A DNA stretch of 64,000 nt from Carya illinoinensis (GCF_018687715.1 NC_056752.1:8942001-9006000), one strand, 5' to 3'. Shown: positions 11,933 through 23,936, numbered from the stretch's first letter. The notes: a model not told the origin generated them from the letters alone. Made by a program: numbers and translations.

Positions 11933-12604
11933 TTACATAAACTTGAGATTCTTAACCTCATGTTTGAGACGCTCATTCTCTTCATACAATATCATGTTAT
12001 TCTTATCCATGGGAACCGGCAAGTAGAATGAAGAATCTAATAAAGATTTCAACTGTTTATTCTTCTGCCGAATGATTCCTTCCCTTGTATGAGACTCTTG
12101 AACAATTCGTTGAAGTACAACAATTTCTTCTTTGAGCTTTTCAACTTCATGATTTTTGGCTTATAGCTGCTGAGAAAAAGCAACAATAGAGGAAGAGTAG
12201 CGAGTCCCAAGACTCACCAAGTCATAAATAGCATCAGAATCTGACTTATTAGTCAGATTATTATTTTCCTGCTGCAACATGGCACCAATGGCAGCTGCAG
12301 AAAGGACAGGAGGTTGAGATGCAGAATGCCTCATGGATGGATCTAGAGAAATGTTAGAAGAATGAGCCATTGAGAAAAGAATAGAAGGCTTAAAACGAAA
12401 ATATTGAAGGAATGCAGATGAGTTATAGAGATGAGATGAAAACTTGATGCGGATTGGATGAACTTCAGGATTGATTTTATAGAGATAGCATAAAGAATAA
12501 GACAAGCTATCATCCAAGTCAAAGAGCAATATATTTTTTTCCCGATCGGTGAAAATGACATTTTTTAGAAACTCGGAGCCTTCAATCTCGTTTGTCAACA
12601 ACAT
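11933..12604 (-). pseudogene. Antisense open frame between pol and 3' LTR, one internal stop
   Basis: On the minus strand a frame opens at the ATG at 12604-12602 and runs 147 codons to a TAA at 12163-12161. The same frame then continues for another 75 codons to a TAA at 11935-11933. The distal part is rich in Lys, Glu and Leu with heptad-like spacing (KLKEEIVVLQRIV; LYEENERLKHEVKNL), consistent with a coiled coil. Continuity across a single stop suggests a once intact antisense ORF of about 222 residues. Additional ORFs, some antisense, are known between pol and the 3' LTR of some large plant LTR retrotransposons. The function of this one is unknown and I recognise no catalytic domain. Confidence 0.5.
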
Positions 12605-12911
12605 CAGACGATTTTTTTTAAATCTCTAGCCGCACTTGTTGGGTTACGGATGGATGAAATTTATTTATTTATCTACAGTGTCTACTAACGCACCGTTTTC
12701 TTCAGGTCCATTTACTTGTTGCGGATCCTTTTTAATGATGCCAAAAGGGGGAGAAATGTTAGACTAGAACATTAATATTGTTTGAATTGCTAAACTTATT
12801 ATATATATTTGGAATTATATTTATACTTTTGCTTGAAAAACTAACGCACATTCTCAGAGGGAGCTTAAGTATTAATACAGGTTTCAGGTTCTATCAAGTA
12901 TTTGTCATCAT

Positions 12912-12926
12912 CAAAAAGGGGGAGAT
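12912..12926 (+). other. Polypurine tract
   Basis: AAAAAGGGGGAGAT lies directly before the TGTTGAACCC start of the 3' LTR, in the position of the plus-strand DNA primer. Confidence 0.9.
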
Positions 12927-14266
12927 TGTTGAACCCAAGATTTCAAGTTTTGTGTAATTATATATTTACACATGGATTTTGATGATAACAAATGAATTCA
13001 AAGAATAAAGAAGTCTTAAGCTCAAGTTGTCTACACAATGGAGTCAAGCACATCAAGGAAACAAGCATGAGCAAGAAGGGAACAAGTTCACATTAAAATT
13101 ATAGAGTAATGTTGTAAATCTCTTCAAAATTCGAAATTAGGATTAATGCTCAAAATTAATATTTTATCATAAAGCATTAAAATACATTTTTCACATGTGC
13201 ATGAATATTTTTGAAAATTAAATTTGAAAATTTTGAAAGATGATTGATTGTCATCTTTTGCATGTGCATACCTTGATTAAAGAGTTGAACTTTGAAAATA
13301 TTAAAGATGATTGATTGTCATCTTTCACATGTGCATGTTTTGTTTGAATATTTTCAAAAATGATTGATGCTTTTTTAGACTTATACAAAAGGTAGATGAT
13401 TTTGTTTGAAAATTTTGAAAAGTAAAGTGTGCTCATTTTGTCATATACAAAAAGTAAAAGATTAGGTTTGAATTTTTTGGAAAGGAAAGTGTGCTCATTT
13501 TGTCATATGCCAAAAGTAAAAGATTAGGTTTGATTTTTTTGAAAAAGTGAATGATGTTGTCTTTGACAATTGAAAAAGAAGAACCTTTTATTTGAATTTT
13601 TTGAAAAAGTGAATGATGTTGTCTTTGATATGTGAATCTTTTTAAATTTGAATATGAAGTCTCATATTTCTATAAATAGATCATTTGAGAGCTTCACATT
13701 CACAACACCAAGAGTATACAACATTCATTCAAAGCTTTCATTCTCTCTTCTCTAAGTATTGAGCCTTAATCCTTGTTCATTTTGATAGATATAGTTTGCA
13801 TTGTATTGTTCTTATTTCACTCATTGAGGAGTGTTTTATGATAACCTACCCACTATCAGCTCATGTATCAAAAAAATGGTGTGTATAACCCTTGTGTGTG
13901 TAGAAAGTATTCTACACGGGGAATAGTTGAATCACCACGTGTAAGGTGATTGCAAGTGTAGAGGGTGTTCTACACGGATCCTTTGTAGCGGTGTTGTTCA
14001 AATGTGTAATAGGTTTCTATCTCCACCTGAAGGAGGTTGAATAATGAATTTGGGAATCCTCAAGGGGTAGCTTGAGGCGAGGACGTAGGCAGTGGGACCG
14101 AACCTCATTAACATACTGAGTTTGCTTCTCTTTTACCCTTACTCTTTATATTTATTGTTATTTCATATTTTGTTTATATTTTATATTATATATTTGATTT
14201 ATAATTGTTATTTTTTTTAATACAAATCAATTCACCCCCTCTCTTGTGTTAGTCATCTGGACAACA
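12927..14266 (+). repeat. 3' LTR of the full-length Copia element
   Basis: 1340 bp, same ends as the 5' LTR, followed directly by the CAATA target duplication at 14267-14271. Scattered substitutions against the 5' copy (for example near 13875, AAAAAAATGG against AGAAAAAGAG) show that the insertion is not very recent. Confidence 0.93.
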
Positions 14267-15099
14267 CAATATTTATTCGATAGAGTTAATAACATGCATG
14301 ACAACAAAATAATAGAAAACAAAATAATAATAGGAACACCCAACACAAGAAAGACTACTTTTTGAGAAGTCACTCGCACACACATATCCAGTAAGCTCTG
14401 CAAATTAAAGAGCAAAGATCAAGAGAACGTGATAAACAGAAAATGAAAAGAAAAATATAGCAAAAATATAAAATGTGACGCCCCCAAATTCCGTTTGGGA
14501 TCGGACGGACATTTGAAGCGTCGAGACATGCAACACAAGGTTACCTGCCCCCGTTCATGACATATAAGATGCAATGTTCCTAACATTCATCTAACAATAT
14601 GCAATCTTCGCAGCGGATAAATTTTTTCTTTAGCAATACTATGCACCAAATTGAAAATATCTCAAATGCTTAAAACATACTTAATACATAAAAACCCATT
14701 GAACAACTAAGATCACAACACTAGTCCAAAATGGTTATGATCCAAAAAGTACTAGAGATGCAACTCAATCATACAAGTAGTAATTTACGTTAATTACTAT
14801 ATTAACATTGATGTCGCACCGTCGCTTAGTCAACTGTGTCTAGTTGATCAGCTTCTGATTCTCCTTCAGGTCCTATAACAAGATCTACCATTTGGGGGGA
14901 ATGGTAGTTGGGACTACCAAAGTGAGATTTGATTACAAATCTCAGTAAGTTAACAAAAAAACTTCTACACAAGCTAATGATGTATGGATGACAGTAAAAG
15001 CATAAATGCATAATCAAATTCATAAGTAATTAAAGCATAACTTGGTGTACAACATAGCATAATTGACATAACTTAAATTGAAACATGAACTGAACTTGA

Positions 15100-15495
15100 C
15101 TTGACATGAACTTGATCTAAAATTTGACTTAGCATAAACTTGCTCTGAAACTTGAATTAATATGAACATGATATGAAACTTAACTTATCATGAACTTGTT
15201 CTGAAACTTGACTTAACATGGACGTGATATGAAACTTGACTTATCATGAACTTGTTCTGAAACTTGACTTAACATGAAAAATACATACTCCACAGTTGTT
15301 GTGGCCCCATGTATTCTACGTGTAAATACATACTCCACAGTTGTTGTGGCCCATGTATTCTACACAAACTTGACTTAACATGAAAAATACATACTCCACA
15401 GTTGTTGTGGCTCCATGTATTCTACGAAAACTTATTCTTTAACTGTTTAAATACATACTCCACAGTTGTTGTGGCCCCATGTATTCTACGTGTCA
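15100..15495. repeat. Tandem repeats inside the large solo LTR
   Basis: A unit containing ATACATACTCCACAGTTGTT and ending near GTATTCTAC recurs about four times between 15289 and 15490, spaced by short variable sequence. Before it (15100-15270) a TGAACTTG/AAACTTGACTTA motif repeats. Confidence 0.75.
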
Positions 15496-17127
15496 CAATT
15501 GCTATGTCTCACGTAGTGTATGCGTCACAATTGCTGTGACCCCATACATAAGTAATCAAGATGAAACGTGACTGGAATACGAAAGGACTGAAGCCCTGAC
15601 GTAACATAACGTGACTTGAACATAACTTGAAATACATGACCAACTTGAAATAGAAATATTTCGTAACATGGCATAACATATAATAGACAACATATTTAAC
15701 ATGACATACTTGCAACAGTGAATATTATATGACTTGACATACATGTAATAGATGGCATACTTAGCATGATGTACTTGTAATGTACAGCAATACATGACAG
15801 AATATATTATGTAACAAATAAAAACTAATGACAGAATAAATTCTGTATAACAAACAATTACGTGATGACTTGGCATGGCATGACATATATTATAACACAC
15901 ATACATACATTGTAGTCCCTTTACTTAGCACACATACACAGTAGACTGCTAGTGAGTTAAAAGCTAACTTACCTCGATCTCCGCGTTTCTTATAAAACCT
16001 TAAGCGCGATCACGAGGAACTGTAATTAGTGATTCTAAAAGTTAGCACTAAATCATTAATAAATTGAAATATGGAAAATACTAACTTAAAGAGTAAAATT
16101 TCCAGTTTACTCTCTGCATGTAGGAAAATGACCGTTTTACCCATAACTTAAGGATTTTGCATACTAACTCCAAAAGTCACCAAAATTTACATGCCTCATG
16201 TAAATTTTATCCTCAATTCAAATATCAATTTAGAAAAATTTAAAACTAATCACAACTATTAAAACTCCATAGGGCCGAAATTCCTATATGCTATTTCTAT
16301 TGATTTTTGTTTCTAACTTGTTTTGATCAACCTTTGATCTATGACTTATAAATATGTGATCTTCAAACCAAACCATCACATGGTTTAAAAAGATATCCTA
16401 AAACATATATAAGCTTCTAATTCAAGATCACATGGTTAAAAATTAACCAAAACATAAATTTAGCCAAAACATCCACACTTTGGCTTATTTGAATATCTTT
16501 TTGCATAAAATTTCATATCTTTGAAACTAACATCAAATATCTTCAAAATAATAATATAACATGTATATAAGATACTTAGAATCCTCCAATAAAATTATCA
16601 AAGTCATTGGAATAAGTTTAGACCACTAAAGAGTTAAACTTTCTCAAAACAGAAACTGTTTTTCCTCTTCCAGTTTCTAAGTTTCTAAATCTAAGAAAAT
16701 CTTTCATCGAAACCTTTAATCATGCAAAAATCCTCAACCAATAGTCATATATACATGTTAACAATACTCTATAAAAATTTCGGAACCATATCTATCCATT
16801 AGCTTGGTCAAAAACTCCAAACTATAACATATTCTCCAGTTTATCTCTCAGAATGACCTTTCTATAGTTTACATAATATTTGACTGACCAAATGATCTTC
16901 AAATGGGACAAATAAGATATCCACGTAAACTAGACTCAAAAAGGAACAACTTATGTAAAAGAGACTTTATGATAAAGCACTTAAAAAAGCTTCAAAATGG
17001 GCGTGCAAAAGAACTCCTAAAAGCTGTCCGAGAGAGAGTGTTTGATATTCTTTTAATAGAAAGTGTAAATGAAGATCATTTCGTGGAGAGGGGTGGCTGG
17101 AGATACGTATGGATGAGATATGAAAGA

Positions 17128-17350
17128 GATGAGGCTGGAGTGAGAGTTAAGTGTAAGACTCTCTTACCCGAAGTGAGAGTTAAGTGTGGGACTCTGTTAC
17201 CCGAAGTGAGAGTTAAGTGTAGGACTCTCTTACCCAATAATATTCACGAAATTAGTTTAAAATATTTTTATCCAATAATATCCACAAAATTAGTTTAAAA
17301 TATTTTTATCCAATAATATCTACAAAAATTAGCCCAAGATATTTTTATTC
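17128..17350. repeat. Short tandem repeats near the end of the solo LTR
   Basis: GTGAGAGTTAAGTGT followed by GACTC and TTACCC occurs three times at 17140-17236. It is followed by three diverged copies of a unit with CCAATAATATC and AAAATATTTTTAT. Confidence 0.7.
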
Positions 17351-17653
17351 AATAATATCTACAGTTTTGAGCAGACGTTTCGTCCGAAAATATGAAAAAG
17401 TGTTATTGCGCCATAAGACCTTAAATAACCCTCCGAGTCTAATGGCACAAACCATAATACATTTTGACACTTCTAACTATCTCCAATAATAAAAAATACA
17501 TTTCAGATACCATAATAAATAATAATACTAACTATGTGGTTAGACTAAAACCTATACGATTAATGGATTCGTAAAAACTTATGGGGTCTTCACGAGATTC
17601 CTAAAGTTAATAGAAATTTCACAATTAAATTTCTAGCGGGCTGTTACATAAAA

Positions 17654-18403
17654 TATCCCATAAAACTAAATAGAATTATTATTAACCCATTTTACATACC
17701 ATGTTAAAGATCAAGAACGATAAACACATAAAGCAAATAAAAGAATAGTCTTAAAGTCTAATAGTCTTAAAGTTTGCCTAACTCTGAGAATTTTTTTTCA
17801 AGTAATATTGTTGCTATTACTACATGATGATCTATATATATTCTCCTTCCATGTCCTTATAGGTGAACGATTGAAGCCAACTGGAAATTACAAGGCCATA
17901 ATATTTTCGTAATAAATTATCATTTTCGTCACAAATATGCGTACCTAAGTACTACGAATAAGCATTTTTCTTGTAAGGGTGCAGTTGAGCAATATGCCCT
18001 AAACCAACATATCAATATAAGAATGACAATATAAATTGAAACAAAATAGTTGCACAAATGATGGGGCAAGAAAAATGTCTCTGTAATTGGCCTATCGATC
18101 TACCATATCTACCCAATCACTAGATCTACCAGATCTATCCAAGCACAGAAAGACCCAATTCACCCAATCACTAGATCTACCACATTTATATTCATCGTTC
18201 ACATTGGTCATCGCAATCGAGACAGACACGGCAGTGAAAAAAAATCCAAAATCAACAAATAGATAACACAATAGAAGGAAGAAAGAAAACATACCCAAAC
18301 GGAAGCACACCGGAGAGATGAGGGATTGAGGAAAAAAGGAGATGATCGGTGAGCCGTGCGATCAATTTCTGGTTCCAGACAAAACGAAAGCTGGCGCTGA
18401 AGG

Positions 18404-18476
<73 letters not shown>

Positions 18477-18500
18477 AAATGGGGGGGCCGGGGTAGAATT
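17654..18500. other. Interior of the hAT-like element, right part
   Basis: No gene recognised. A long pure (GA)n tract lies at 18407-18471, next to the GC-rich right terminal region. The hAT element at 54720-60677 also has a (GA)n tract near its right end. Confidence 0.45.
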
Positions 18501-18721
18501 AGGGTTTTTTTTTTCAGTTTATAAACGGGTACTAGGTTTAAACCCAGGTCCTGGATTTAAAATCCGGTACCCAGACCGGATTAATCTGGTACCCGGTTTT
18601 CTCAATCTGGGTTTAGGCCCTGATTTGACCCGGGCCGAAAACCGGAACCGAAATTCGATATAACCGGAATCCAGGCCGGGCCGGATTTTATCCTGCCCGG
18701 ATGAACAGCCCTAATAGTAAC

Positions 18722-19814
18722 TAGTAGCACAGGAGTGCCAAAAGGGTGATAGTCCAGTTGGCAAAGGCTCGGAGATCATTCTTCCCTTCCTTGCACGCAA
18801 TCACAGGTTCAAAATACGTTGCCTTAATAAAACCTATGAATCAAATGTCGCGTGACTGAATGATTAAAGCCAACAATGGACCAACTATGAGCTAAGTTAT
18901 CAACTAAGAACCAATATCAAAAGGCCAATAAAAATGAGTCGAGACTTCAAACCATGAACACAGCAAACCATGATCACAAACAACTAAGAACCCAATGAAA
19001 AAGACTCATGACTAACAAAGATGGTTGAAAGACATTGATTCGAGAGTAAATATTATTGAATAGAAATAAAGATTACAAAAAGAAATACCGCCTAGCATTA
19101 GGTGAAGGCTCTAATACCATAATAATAAAGAACAAGTTTAAAAGTAACTAAGATAGAATAACTTGTATTTCTGTGTATAAATTTGTACAATAGAAGATCC
19201 TATTTAAGCTAAATGAAGTCAAGAGTAAGAATAGAAATACAATAAATACCAAAATAAATGATACTAATTTATTTACTTTAATTAATTACAATAAATTAAA
19301 TGCAGTAGAGAACAAGCATATTTGTGGTACATATTACCACACATATGTTAAGGTATTATCAATATATTCTATCATAACATTTGCCATTGCTTTTTGAAGT
19401 AATTATATTGATGTAGTACGTTAGATTATAAAACTATTTCTATTATAAAGTTGATCTAACATATAATTATATGAAATCATGTCAGTTTGTAGATTAATTT
19501 TTATAAAATTTCTTTGTAGGTGTAGAACTTCTCTTTAAACATATTGAAAAAATAAAAAAAATAAAAACAAGGAAACAAATCTACCAAATGCAACAACGTT
19601 TGTTCTAATTATATGCCTTGGAAACATAAATTGTGTTGGTACTTAGGTTTTCAAAAGGAGAAATGCTAAGAATTATATTCTTATCTTACTCTTACTCTTT
19701 TATACGAAATTGTGTATAAATTTTTCAAGTATTTATTTTTTAAAATAAGTATTGATCCAACAACTCATAGATAGTGTAACATCAACATAGTAACTACGTA
19801 CTAATTCCTTAGTT
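18722..19814. other. Intergenic, no gene recognised
   Basis: AT-rich sequence with no convincing coding region, RNA gene or terminal repeats. Confidence 0.4.
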
Positions 19815-20035
19815 AGTGTCCCTCGCGATGTATATGATGATGCATTTTCCATCAAAGCCATCCTTCCTAGCCTTCTTTCTCATTTTCTTTACCTTTCCCC
19901 TCACCTCAGTCTCACCTGCATCCATCATCAACCGCTTGACTCCTCTCTTGACCTCTTTTGCAAAATCCAAATCACTACCGTCCTTATAATCTAACATGAT
20001 CTTCACCATTAATCCCAATTCTTTAACCTCTGTTG
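19815..20035 (-). pseudogene. UDP-glycosyltransferase C-terminal fragment (UGT71-like)
   Basis: The minus-strand translation includes EVKELGLMVKIMLDYK followed by FAKEVKRGVKRLMM and EVRGKVKKMRKKARK. This resembles the segment after the PSPG box in plant family 1 UDP-glycosyltransferases, where a GLAVEI.DYR motif precedes EIERGI..LM and EVRKKVKEM. The PSPG box and catalytic N-domain are missing here, so it is a remnant. A second UGT-like piece lies upstream on the same strand (21651-21800), which suggests one broken gene. The UGT71 label is a guess from motif style. Confidence 0.6.
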
Positions 20036-20200
20036 ATGGAGGTTATCATCGAGCCAGGCACTTCATGATACTTATGTGTAGTGGCCCTGATTTGGATTCC
20101 ATTGGGACGGTCCAACAAGGTCGAGAACGGGTCCAATTGGGTAAATTGGTGGCAGCTTACTCGTGGAGATCGGCACAAGTACATAGTGCTGTATTTGACC

Positions 20201-20818
20201 TAGAGGTGTCAAATTATGTTAACGAGACGGGTCGTATTCGTGTCATGTCAAAGCATATATATTATACTATATAGGTAAACCCTAACCCGACCCGTTAAGC
20301 TTATCGTGTTAAAATCTCAAACCCTAACACGACCCATTAATATAACGTATTATGTCATGTCAACCCGTTTTGACCCATTAGTGAATATTATTAAATATGT
20401 TGATACGACACAATACGACCCGTTTCAAACTATTTATGTAAATGGGTTGAATAGACCTAAAATTAACCATTTGATTTGATTAAATTTAACATAATTTTCT
20501 ATAAATATTAGAATCGCAATATCTATAAAAATTATAAAACTAACTACAAGTTCAAAATTACAATCTAAATAATAAAAATATCAAAATTAAAATTCTAACA
20601 ATTTTACTTTTAGGTAGAAGTGTATAATTGTAACTTTAACTTTCTTAACGTGTTATAACGGGTCAAAACGGGTTAACCCGTTATTAACCCGTTAAGCAAT
20701 CGTGTCTTAACGGCTCAACTCGTTTTGACCCGAACCCGCTAAGACTAAACCATAACACGCGATTATCGTATCGTGTTCGTATTGGGTTAACGGGTCGTGT
20801 AACATATTGCAACCCCTA
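20201..20818. mobile_element. hAT-type MITE, 618 bp
   Basis: The left end is TAGAGGTGTCAAATTATGTT; the right end reverse-complements to TTAGGGGTTGCAATATGTTA. A perfect 8-bp duplication ATTTGACC flanks it (20193-20200 and 20819-20826). The interior repeats GACCCGTT motifs and holds no transposase. Confidence 0.85.
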
Positions 20819-20826
20819 ATTTGACC

Positions 20827-21640
20827 CAAGCTTCTTGAGCTGTTCAAGCTCGGCTCGTTTAGTAAGTTAATGGATTTGAACTGACTCAATTATAAGTCGA
20901 GCTTAGAATTCTAATCGAGCTCGACTTGTTTAAATAAAAAATGAGACCAAGCTCAGCTTTGGTTTTTTAATGAATATGAGCTTATTAATTATTAATAACT
21001 CATATGAATACTAAATATGCACATTATTTATATAAGATACTAATAATAAGTGAAAAGTGATAACTATGGTAAGAATAAATACTATTACACTGTTATGTCG
21101 TTATGAAAGCATAAATTCTTATAAGACATTTGATAAGTAATAGCTTATATTATTTTTTGAGATGAAAATCAAAAACCTTTTGAGAGGCTTTTCGAGGCAA
21201 AATAGAAATAAAAATTTTTCATCTTCAAAAGTATTTTGGGACGAAAATTGAATTTTTTTAGACAAAATGATTTGTCTCAATAAACCCAACCTCTTGTAGT
21301 GTGATTTGATTAAATAATGTAAGCATTTAGAAGAAGCTTAAATAAATATAGCATACATGCATATATATAGTATAGCATACATGCATAACATATGTATTGA
21401 TCACAACTTTTGTATGATACATATATCATTAATGTATATATAGTTGTGTATATATATATATATGTCCGTATGAAACATATATGAGTCAAACTGGAGAGTT
21501 TCGTTGAATTTTATACAAGTTTGTTCGCGAACATTAATCGAGTCAAATGAGCTTTATACGAATATGTATTATTTAATAACCAAATTGAGTTGAATGAATT
21601 CAAACCTAATTTAGTCAAGTTCAAGCTGTCTATCCAGTAA
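20827..21640. repeat. Degraded transposon-like sequence
   Basis: GAGCTCG/AGCTCGGCTCG-rich sequence at 20830-20960 and AAGTTTGTTCGCGAAC/TCGAGTCAAATGAGC at 21520-21560 resemble subterminal sequence of plant hAT-type MITEs. Clear ends and a TSD were not found. The middle is plain AT-rich DNA. Confidence 0.35.
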
Positions 21641-21650
21641 CCTTGTTCAT

Positions 21651-21950
21651 TTACAGTCGTATGAGTGCATGAGGCTCGAGCTCTTTGAACCTATTTACAA
21701 TGATACTCTTCATTCTTTGTATTTGCTTCCATGGTACAAATACATGGAGTGCCCCATCGTGATTAAACACTTTTGGAGGCAGCATACTTGGAGGAATCAA
21801 GTTTGAAAATGATGAAGAGAGGGAAGGCTCCACACAGCTGGGAGGTGGACGAATAGGATGGCGTTGAAGGCAGCATAGCCTCGGACATAGGTGCTGATGT
21901 GAGGTCTTTGAGACATGGTGATGGCGACTATGGTGGCGGAAAATCGACAT
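21651..21950 (-). pseudogene. UDP-glycosyltransferase central fragment (UGT71-like)
   Basis: The minus-strand frame contains PPKVFNHDGALHVFVPW and then RMKSIIVNRFKELEPHAL. This matches the conserved plant UGT stretch where a LP.VF...GG....V motif precedes R...GIIVNTF.ELEPHA. The upstream part is frameshifted and the downstream part is replaced by repeats. With the C-terminal piece at 19815-20035 it probably represents one dead UGT gene. Confidence 0.55.
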
Positions 21951-21985
21951 TGCGCAAACTCGACTGTGTCAAATTTTGCTCGAGT

Positions 21986-22312
21986 CTAACCAGTAAAAGT
22001 ATAAAATGATCTGTTCTGAACATCTGATTTGGATTGAATTGGGAAAATACAAAGGAAAATCTCAGTGAGATCAATTTTGACCCCTACAAACCCCAAAGCA
22101 TCTTTGCTTAAGGCATGTGCTGCCTTATAACCCCTTCTAACATGGTTTACTGACCAATGTTCTAAACCTGACAAAATCCTCAGGATTTCTGCTATGAACA
22201 TCCAACAACAAGTATCATCAAGCTGTTGCTTCTTATTTCTTTCAACAACTTGCAAACAATCTCCTTCCAAGATGACTTTTTGAAAGCCTAGATCCTCTAT
22301 TTAACGAAATGA
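21986..22312 (-). pseudogene. L1-type retrotransposon RNase H fragment
   Basis: The minus-strand translation has GFQKVILEGDCLQVVE, then WSVNHVRRGYKAAHALSKDA. This is the C-terminal half of the RNase H-like domain (RVT_3) that ends plant L1 elements, with the ESD/EGD acidic motif and the V.R..N.AAH.LAK.A motif. No reverse transcriptase is adjacent. It is a short scrap. Confidence 0.65.
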
Positions 22313-23936
22313 AACTAAACCCTCAATTATTAATGATGTTATTGGATTTAAAGAAACGTCAATAATTAAACTTAAGGTAATCTGTCGCTTGGGGAGGACA
22401 TGCATGCATGTAGTAAACTACAAGGAACGGTCGTTTTACCAACAAAGCAACAATTTTGGTGCCCTTATATATTATTATTGATTATTATTTAATAGGCTAT
22501 AAATTATCTAATCCTCAATGCTAGTTTTCATCCTTAGTATATATAAAGACCATCATCCCAACTAAGATAACTTTTGCAGCACCAGCGATTAGTATTTGTA
22601 ATAATTATTAAGAACTTAAAATATTACTCTATAGGTTGAAAACTCTCTAAACATTTAGTATTAGGATTTAAAATTAAAAATATATATATATATGATTCAT
22701 AGACATAGGCTGGGTAGCTAAACTCTCCAAACCCCTACCCTCGCCCCGCCCCTCCCCCACCCATATTCATTGAGCGGGTGGGTAGGTTGCCAATCCAATG
22801 GCCTCACTTGTCAGGGTTTCAAATTTTCAGGTTATGAAACCCAAATTCACAAATTCAACACTCGTTCAGAAACCCAATTCCAAGAATTCAATTCCATTGA
22901 AACCAAACACAATTCCAAATGCTAATTCTAAACACACATACATTAATATTATGAGCCTCGTCTAAGAGAGCTTGTGTGAGCTTTTGTTTGTCTCTGGTAA
23001 TACATTGAACAGTCACATAGATTAGGACTACGTTAAACATGGACAGTGCCTGAGTGAATCAGAAAGAGATGGCGAGAGGACGAGATAGAGGCAATAGATA
23101 CAACAAGAGGTAGAGACAGAGAGGAAAAGAGAAGGGAAATAGAGGAAGGGATGAGGGAGAAAGGATTGGACATGACCCCTAGCATGCCTTGGCTGTGAGC
23201 CACAAAAGCTGTGCCATGCCCACCTAAGTTCTACATTTTGGAACTCCATAACCATGGCAAGAAGAGTCTAGAATTCCTGCTCTCATAACCACCAGCTTAG
23301 TTGCTGACTTTCATGATACGTATAAAAAAGACTAGCATTAGTAAAACTGGATCCAGTAGATCTGTTATTGAAAAAAAATTAAAATATCACTTGCTAAAGT
23401 TTTCAGAGCAGTCAGTCATGTAGCTGTACAAATTATCATTGTTGCCAATCATTGGGGAGGTGTTATTTGTTCTTTCGTTGAGTTGGCTGCACAAATCCTA
23501 TCCCATCAGAGTCCATGCCATTAAGAGGTGTATCAAAATTGAACATGTACACAAATTGATAATTCATCTGCAAGAAATGAAGACACTATATATCTGTGGT
23601 AATCTTATCACTGTTCTGGATATTATTTATTTATAGTTTATATTTTATATTTTTTCTGTTGACTATTTTCAACTCGTTCATAATTAGTTATATCATATAG
23701 AGAGAGCACAAATCAAGGCACCCAAACCACAGATCGGCAAAAGTGCAGGGAAGTGAATATGCAATGGGAAACAAAAGATTGGCAAAAGTAACTCACCTTT
23801 CATATTAACATGTTTTATAATTCGCCTCCTCATCGACAACCTTGAATTCTTGAAAGAAACCTTTCTACCAGACACTTGAACAATCCACCAATCTTAACCA
23901 CAATTGGCACTAGAAGAATCATCGGCAACTGATGTT
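22313..23936. other. Intergenic or 3' flank of MYB3R, no gene recognised
   Basis: AT-rich sequence with a purine-rich patch at 23060-23165. A minus-strand frame at 23693-23875 ends at a GTGAGT-like donor and could be a stray exon, but I cannot tie it to a family or to MYB3R. Confidence 0.4.

Larger units (their letters stand above)
5750..14266 (+). mobile_element. Full-length Ty1/copia retrotransposon, SIRE/Maximus-like
   Basis: Two near-identical LTRs of about 1.34 kb (5750-7094 and 12927-14266) begin TGTTGAACCC and end CAACA. A perfect CAATA target duplication flanks them (5745-5749 and 14267-14271). The order is 5' LTR, primer-binding site, gag, pol, a 1-kb post-pol region with an antisense frame, polypurine tract, 3' LTR. 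Protease-integrase-RT-RNase H order defines Copia. Large LTRs and a long post-pol region suggest the SIRE/Maximus lineage, which is an inference. The gag part has a nonsense codon and frame changes, so this copy does not look fully coding, but pol is open. It sits inside the hAT-like element 4435-18713, and a solo LTR of the same family lies at 56829-58108. Confidence 0.93.
14474..17648. mobile_element. Large solo LTR (about 3.2 kb), probably Ty3/gypsy class
   Basis: It begins TGTGACGCCCCC and ends GGCTGTTACA, with a perfect TAAAA duplication on both sides (14469-14473 and 17649-17653). It has no internal coding domains or primer-binding site, so it fits an LTR left by recombination between two LTRs. 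The TGTRACGCCCC start and great length are typical of some plant gypsy LTRs; the class is an inference. The small open frames inside (for example 16903-17298) are repeat sequence and not genes. Confidence 0.8.
4435..18713. mobile_element. hAT-like DNA transposon, non-autonomous, with two nested LTR insertions
   Basis: The left end reads TAGGACTGTTCATCCAGG and the right end, reverse-complemented, TAGGGCTGTTCATCCGGG, a good terminal inverted repeat. Both ends continue into about 190 bp of GC-rich, CCGG-rich subterminal sequence. The flanks are ATAATAAC (4427-4434) and ATAGTAAC (18714-18721), an 8-bp target duplication matching at 7 of 8 positions, as expected for hAT. Removing the Copia element (5750-14266) and the solo LTR (14474-17648) with their TSDs leaves about 2.6 kb. 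I see no transposase in that remainder, so it would be non-autonomous. The alternative is two separate related elements lying in opposite orientation; the matching TSD argues against this. Confidence 0.7.

Noticed and set aside
12161..12604. Antisense frame as an unrelated host gene captured by the element
   Set aside because: No introns, no recognised plant family, and the position fits known extra ORFs of large plant retrotransposons; capture cannot be shown here.
15100..15495. Regular direct repeats resembling a CRISPR-type array
   Set aside because: The units are diverged tandem repeats inside a solo LTR of a plant genome, with irregular spacing and no cas genes.
16903..17298. 131-codon open frame on the plus strand
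   Set aside because: It lies within the solo LTR and its end encodes the tandem GTGAGAGTTAAGTGT repeats; there is no domain.
18342..18524. Open frame with an (RE)n run
   Set aside because: Translation of a (GA)n microsatellite, as are similar frames at 32743-32973, 33069-33290 and 60377-60658.
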